This document shows positions 60,836 to 64,000 of a stretch of DNA of 64,000 nt, piece after piece. Source of the DNA: Brachybacterium fresconis (lineage in GTDB: Bacteria > Actinomycetota > Actinomycetes > Actinomycetales > Dermabacteraceae); assembly GCF_017876515.1 (NCBI RefSeq), contig NZ_JAGIOC010000001.1, positions 2,046,001-2,110,000 of the forward strand, given 5' to 3'. Each line of letters opens with the position of its first letter. The first letter of the stretch is position 1. The notes under the pieces are model-generated. The model saw only the letters and a list, made by a program, of their open reading frames with translations, searched no databases and was not told the origin of the DNA. The position numbers were made by a program, and so were the translations under genes.

Positions 60836-61436
60836 GGCGACCACGAAGACCCCGACGACGATCACCGGCAGAGCGACGGCTCGTGCGGTCGGTGAGCGCC
60901 TGATCCTGCCGCTGCCCGCGGAGGCCAGTGCACAGCTGCCCTCCCGGGGCCAGGTCGCGATGGTCGGGTCGCTGGAGGATCACGAGACCGAGACCGTCCT
61001 GGAGCCCGACGGCCGCAAGGGCCACTGGATCTCGCTGGACGCTCAGCTCGCCGGCACTCTCGGTGCGGCCGACGGGACCAGCATCGCCTTCACTCTGACC
61101 ACCGCGGCCACGTGGCCCGAGCCCGAGGTTCCCCAGGATCTAGGCACCGCGCTCGAGCAGGCGGACGACGTCGAGCACCAGTGGGACTCCATCACCCCGA
61201 TGGCCCGCTGGGAATGGGTGCGCTGGGTCGGTGCCACGAAGAACGAGAGCACCCGCGCCAAGCGCGTGGATGTCTCGATCGACAAGCTCCGCAAGGGCAG
61301 CAAACGGCCCTGCTGCTTCGACCTGGCCTCCTGCACGGACCCGGAACTGGCCAAGAGCGGGAAGCTGATCGGGTTGGAGGGGGCCTACCCCCGGTTCGTG
61401 GACACGGGGGTGTTTACGCTGCGAGCGCTAGCTTAG
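60834..61436 (+). CDS. YdeI/OmpD-associated family protein (DUF1905), 3' end altered by IS
   Basis: Protein of 200 aa. DUF1905 beta-barrel first (TTITGRATARAVGERLILPL), then the YdeI C-terminal helical part with ARWEWVRWVGATKNESTRAKR and KRPCCFDLASCTDP. RBS GGAGGAG before ATG 60834. From about residue 188 the frame reads IS3-element sequence (right end 61394) and stops at 61436, so the final 14 or so residues are not native; the family core appears complete. Function in the family is uncertain. Confidence 0.8.
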   Translation: MATTKTPTTITGRATARAVGERLILPLPAEASAQLPSRGQVAMVGSLEDHETETVLEPDGRKGHWISLDAQLAGTLGAADGTSIAFTLTTAATWPEPEVPQDLGTALEQADDVEHQWDSITPMARWEWVRWVGATKNESTRAKRVDVSIDKLRKGSKRPCCFDLASCTDPELAKSGKLIGLEGAYPRFVDTGVFTLRALA

Positions 61437-62319
61437 CGGTGTAGGCGCGCTCGTAGGCGTTCGGGGACAGGTAGCGGCACCAGGAATGGCGGCGCTTGGT
61501 GTTGTAGCGGGTCAGCCAGCGGAACATCTTGCGGCGGGCGGTGAGCTCGTCGGTGAAGCACGCGGCGTCGCGGAGGACCTCGCGCTTCGTGGTCGCGTTG
61601 AACGATTCGGCCATCGCGTTGTCGGCGCTGGAGCCGACGGCTCCCATCGACTGGGTCACGCCGAGCCGCTGGCAGAGCTCGGCGTAGGCCTTGGAGGTGT
61701 AGACGGACCCGTGATCGCTGTGGAAGATCGCTCCTGCCAGAGATCCACGGGCCGCGGCGGCGGCCTTGAGCGCGTCGGCGACGAGGTCGGTGCGCATGTG
61801 ATCGGCGATGGCCCAGCCCACCAGGCGGCGGCTGTAGCAGTCGATCACTGTGGCCAGATACAGGTTCCCGCCCCCGCCGGCCTCGGATAGCGGCAGGTAG
61901 GTGATGTCGCCGACGTAGCGCTGGTTCGGCGCCTCGGCGGTGAAATCCCGGCCCAGCAGGTCAGGAACGACCTGGTCGGCCGGCTCCGGCACCGTCGTGC
62001 GGTGCTTACGCTTCTTGACGTAGCCGCTGAGGCCGGCCTCTCGCATCACGCGAGCGACCCGCTTGTGGTTGACCCGGTCCTCGGGCGCGGCCGCGTCGTT
62101 GAGCTCTGCCGTGATCCGCGGGGCACCCTGTGCATCGTCCTTCGCGTGGATGATGCGGATCCGCTCCAGCAGCTCGCCATCGGAAGCGGCCCGCGCGGAC
62201 CGAGCCGGGGCGCCTGTCTGCCAGGCGTAGTAGGAGGAACGCTCGATCTCGACGAGCTCGCACAGTCGCTTCACCGGGTAGGTGGTGGAGTGGTCGGCGA
62301 CGAACTGGAAGCGACTCAC
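61414..62319 (-). CDS. IS3-family transposase OrfB (DDE integrase domain)
   Basis: Protein of 301 aa from GTG 62319, which overlaps the orfA stop (GTGA). HTH_21-type region (PVKRLCELVEIERSSYYAW), then the rve catalytic core: VGDITYLPL, IFHSDHGSVYTS and MAESFNATTKREV give the DDE triad. No frameshift motif (A6G or similar) was seen at the junction, so translational coupling may be used instead. Confidence 0.93.
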   Translation of the reverse strand: MSRFQFVADHSTTYPVKRLCELVEIERSSYYAWQTGAPARSARAASDGELLERIRIIHAKDDAQGAPRITAELNDAAAPEDRVNHKRVARVMREAGLSGYVKKRKHRTTVPEPADQVVPDLLGRDFTAEAPNQRYVGDITYLPLSEAGGGGNLYLATVIDCYSRRLVGWAIADHMRTDLVADALKAAAAARGSLAGAIFHSDHGSVYTSKAYAELCQRLGVTQSMGAVGSSADNAMAESFNATTKREVLRDAACFTDELTARRKMFRWLTRYNTKRRHSWCRYLSPNAYERAYTAKLALAA

Positions 62320-62678
62320 CAGCGCGTCTCCCCGGCGAAATACTTCGCGGCCTTCTGGAGGATCTCCCGCTCCGTGGTGAGCTTCGTCGTCTCCGCTCTC
62401 AGCTGGGCGTTCTCCGCCTCCAGCCGGGCCACGCGCTGCTCGAGCGGCTCACTAGGATCCGACGTGGAAGCTGTCGGCGCGGACCGCAACGGGCTGTCGG
62501 TCAGCGTGCCGTCAGCCGCGGTCTTCTTTCCGGTCCCGTGGGTCTCCAGCCACTGCCGCAGCGTGCCCCGGACGATCCCGAGGTCCTCCGCGATACCGCG
62601 GACCGTCGCTCCCGGTGTCGATTCGTACAGGTCAACCGCCTGCTGGCGAAACTCTTCGGAGTAGTGCTTCCTGGCCAT
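62316..62678 (-). CDS. IS3-family transposase OrfA
   Basis: Protein of 120 aa: helix-turn-helix of the HTH_Tnp_1 type (KHYSEEFRQQAVDLYEST, VRGIAEDLGIVRGTLRQW) and a leucine-zipper-like helix LEQRVARLEAENAQLRAE. Binds the IS ends in cooperation with OrfB. No disruption seen, so the element may be active. Confidence 0.92.
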   Translation of the reverse strand: MARKHYSEEFRQQAVDLYESTPGATVRGIAEDLGIVRGTLRQWLETHGTGKKTAADGTLTDSPLRSAPTASTSDPSEPLEQRVARLEAENAQLRAETTKLTTEREILQKAAKYFAGETRW

Positions 62679-62784
62679 GGTTCATGATCTCGCTTCCCCA
62701 GCAAATGCTGGAATCAGCGTGTCCACGAACAAGGGTCAGGCCCCGAGTGAGGTCCGAGTGCCGTATCGCCCGGGGGACTACTCG

Positions 62785-63645
62785 TCAGGCGATGCGTTCC
62801 CAGCCGGCGGGATAGACCGCGGGCGAGTGGACGTTTGCATCGATGAGCGATCGGTACACCGCGCCATCGAAGGTGACTTCGTCGCCGATGTTGTAGGCGT
62901 CGTGCGCGCCTTGAGGCTGAACCCATTCCGGTGCGGTGGGGGCGAATTGGTCGGCCGCGGCAAAGTGCGTGGTGGTCTGGGTGGTGGTGGTGAAGGCCGC
63001 GTAGGCGGGGATGGTGAGGCCGACCAGCAGTGCGCTGGCGATCACGGCGGTGGCCCTGGCGCTCGCGGCCGGTGCGGTAGCCGTGCGCGACGTCGCAGTG
63101 CCCGGGCGCGACGGCACCGTGGGATCGTCGTCGGTGTCGTCGCTGCTCCCAGTTGGTATGCGGGCCAGGCCCAGCAGCGCGAGCAGGCCGAGCAGAGCCA
63201 GGGTAAGCGGGAAGAATCGACCGTGGGTGACCCAGACGGCGAGCTGGCCGACCCAGGGGATCCGTAGGGTGCCCACTCCGCGGACATGCTCGGTGGCGAC
63301 CGGAGTGGAGTCGACGTCGTCATTGGCGTCTCCTCGCAGGATGAGGTCACCGGTATCGGTCGCGTGGTCGTAGCGGTGCAGGAGTGTGCGACCGTCCTGA
63401 ACGGGGTCGTCGACCAAGAGCACGTGGCCGACGCGCAGCTGGTCGGTCGGGACCTGGCGGGTGACCACGACGTCTCCGGTCATGATGGCCGGCTCCATCG
63501 ACCCGGTCATCACCACATTCGGCTGCCATCCCAGCGCCAGGGGCAGAACGCTCCAGGCGAGGAGGCAGACCAGGGTGATCAGCACCGTGCGTGCGCACCC
63601 CGCCAGCAGGTTGCGAACCACGACACGCACCGAGGTTGCGTTCAC
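62785..63645 (-). CDS. SipW-type signal peptidase I fused to CBM5/12 domain
   Basis: Protein of 286 aa, GTG start with AAGGAG upstream. Membrane helix at about 16-38, peptidase core with Ser49 in MTGSMEPAIMTGD, His90 in TLLHRYDH and LRGDANDDVDSTPV, second helix at 143-161. Then a signal-peptide-like segment (ARATAVIASALLVGLTIPAYA, ending near residue 216) and a domain matching carbohydrate-binding module 5/12 (PEWVQPQGAHDAYNIGDEVT, ending YPAGWERIA). Forty-one bases behind the TasA-like gene. The peptidase should process that protein; the CBM would be exposed outside, perhaps binding chitin or peptidoglycan. Confidence 0.82.
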   Translation of the reverse strand: MNATSVRVVVRNLLAGCARTVLITLVCLLAWSVLPLALGWQPNVVMTGSMEPAIMTGDVVVTRQVPTDQLRVGHVLLVDDPVQDGRTLLHRYDHATDTGDLILRGDANDDVDSTPVATEHVRGVGTLRIPWVGQLAVWVTHGRFFPLTLALLGLLALLGLARIPTGSSDDTDDDPTVPSRPGTATSRTATAPAASARATAVIASALLVGLTIPAYAAFTTTTQTTTHFAAADQFAPTAPEWVQPQGAHDAYNIGDEVTFDGAVYRSLIDANVHSPAVYPAGWERIA

Positions 63646-63686
63646 GGCGGGCTCCTTGCTGACGGGGGCGGACGAACGGGACGGGG

Positions 63687-64000
63687 TCAGTTCGAGGCGC
63701 TCTGGGCTTCCCAGATGAAGTCGACCCCCGCGGTGCCGCCCTGCGCGGAGTCCGGGGCCTCTGAGCTCAGGGTGTAGGTGAACTCGTAGGTGACCGACTC
63801 ATCGCTGCCACCGGTGGCGGAGCCCAGATCGATGCCGCTGGCGTAGTCCGTGTGCGAGGACGAGAAGTCAGCCAGTGTGCCGGTGTAGACCGTGGAGGGC
63901 TCGGCGCCCGTTTCGGTCACTTCCAGCTGGATGTACTGGGCCAGATCGTTCGTCGTGGCGCTCTGGCTGCCGTAGAGCTTCGTGTTGGCATCAAGGGTGC
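63687..64000 (-). CDS. TasA/CalY-like SipW-dependent secreted protein (5' end outside window)
   Basis: The C-terminal 104 residues are visible: LDANTKLYGSQSATTNDLAQ, YIQLEVTETGAEP, and the end SEAPDSAQGGTAGVDFIWEA, typical of camelysin/TasA-like proteins processed by SipW-type peptidases. The C-terminus is homologous to that of the 60170 gene. These proteins form fibres or act as proteases in Bacillus; function here is inferred only. The signal peptide is outside the window. Confidence 0.75.
   Translation of the reverse strand, partial: TLDANTKLYGSQSATTNDLAQYIQLEVTETGAEPSTVYTGTLADFSSSHTDYASGIDLGSATGGSDESVTYEFTYTLSSEAPDSAQGGTAGVDFIWEAQSASN

Larger units (their letters stand above)
61394..62730 (-). 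mobile_element. IS3-family insertion sequence
   Basis: An element of about 1337 bp bounded by 13-bp inverted repeats: GTTCGTGGACACG (61394-61406) and its complement (62718-62730). It carries orfA and orfB on the minus strand. No target duplication was found next to these ends, so the exact ends may differ by a few bases; a weaker pair (TGTTTACGCTG at 61411) is an alternative. Inserted in the 3' part of the YdeI-like gene. Confidence 0.85.

Noticed and set aside
62300..62340. Programmed frameshift between orfA and orfB of the IS3 element
   Set aside because: No slippery run such as A6G is visible; the GTGA overlap offers a simple coupling instead.

Overview
The window looks like chromosomal DNA of a high-GC Gram-positive actinobacterium, most likely order Micrococcales and possibly Dermabacteraceae (Brachybacterium-like). 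This placement is inferred from the very high GC, the GTG starts, many starts lying 6-7 bases behind a TANNNT -10 box (leaderless transcripts), LAxTG cell-wall anchors, and actinobacterial families such as DUF6318 and a TgpA/DUF58/MoxR block. No rRNA, tRNA or CRISPR array was seen.

Layout. 1-1.8 kb: amino-acid ABC importer (permease running off the left edge, lipoprotein binding protein). 1.9-5.7 kb: heterodimeric ABC exporter. 6-10 kb: DUF6318 protein, AbiEi/DUF559 protein between two related hairpins, methyltransferase with a minisatellite, small membrane protein. 10-14.7 kb: a second heterodimeric ABC exporter coupled to a DUF456 protein. 14.9-16.8 kb: AzlCD amino-acid exporter with a divergent Lrp regulator. 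16.7-19.3 kb: two head-to-head VanZ genes and a lipoprotein. 19.4-26.2 kb: FabH-like ketosynthase, then sbcD-sbcC whose 3' end is occupied by an MNT-HEPN toxin-antitoxin cassette between 40-bp direct repeats. 26.3-29 kb: MerR-regulated drug-type ABC exporter preceded by a coupled 36-codon ORF. 29-30 kb: hydrolase and a relic of a succinate-semialdehyde dehydrogenase. 30-34.4 kb: sulfatase, sugar porter and ROK regulator. 34.7-41.8 kb: flavin disulfide oxidoreductase, membrane protein, hydrolase, methyltransferase, SRPBCC protein, APC permease. 41.8-47.6 kb: secreted nuclease and wall-anchored 5'-nucleotidase, a plausible pair for using extracellular nucleic acids. 48.3-49.7 kb: type II NADH dehydrogenase. 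50-55.4 kb: MoxR-DUF58-transglutaminase operon. 55.5-58.5 kb: LAxTG surface protein and an MFS transporter.

58.6-64 kb is the most unusual part. Two copies of a two-gene module lie on the minus strand, each with a TasA/CalY-like secreted protein followed by a SipW-type signal peptidase. In both copies the peptidase is fused to an exported domain: a LAxTG-anchored ectodomain in one, a chitin-binding-type CBM5/12 domain in the other. A YdeI-like gene and an IS3-family element sit between the modules; the IS has replaced the end of the YdeI gene, and the inner TasA-like gene has lost the front of its signal peptide.

Long GC-rich hairpins without T-tracts lie behind many genes, often between convergent pairs, and look like the local type of terminator. 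Tandem minisatellites occur in several intergenic spaces and in surface-protein stalks.
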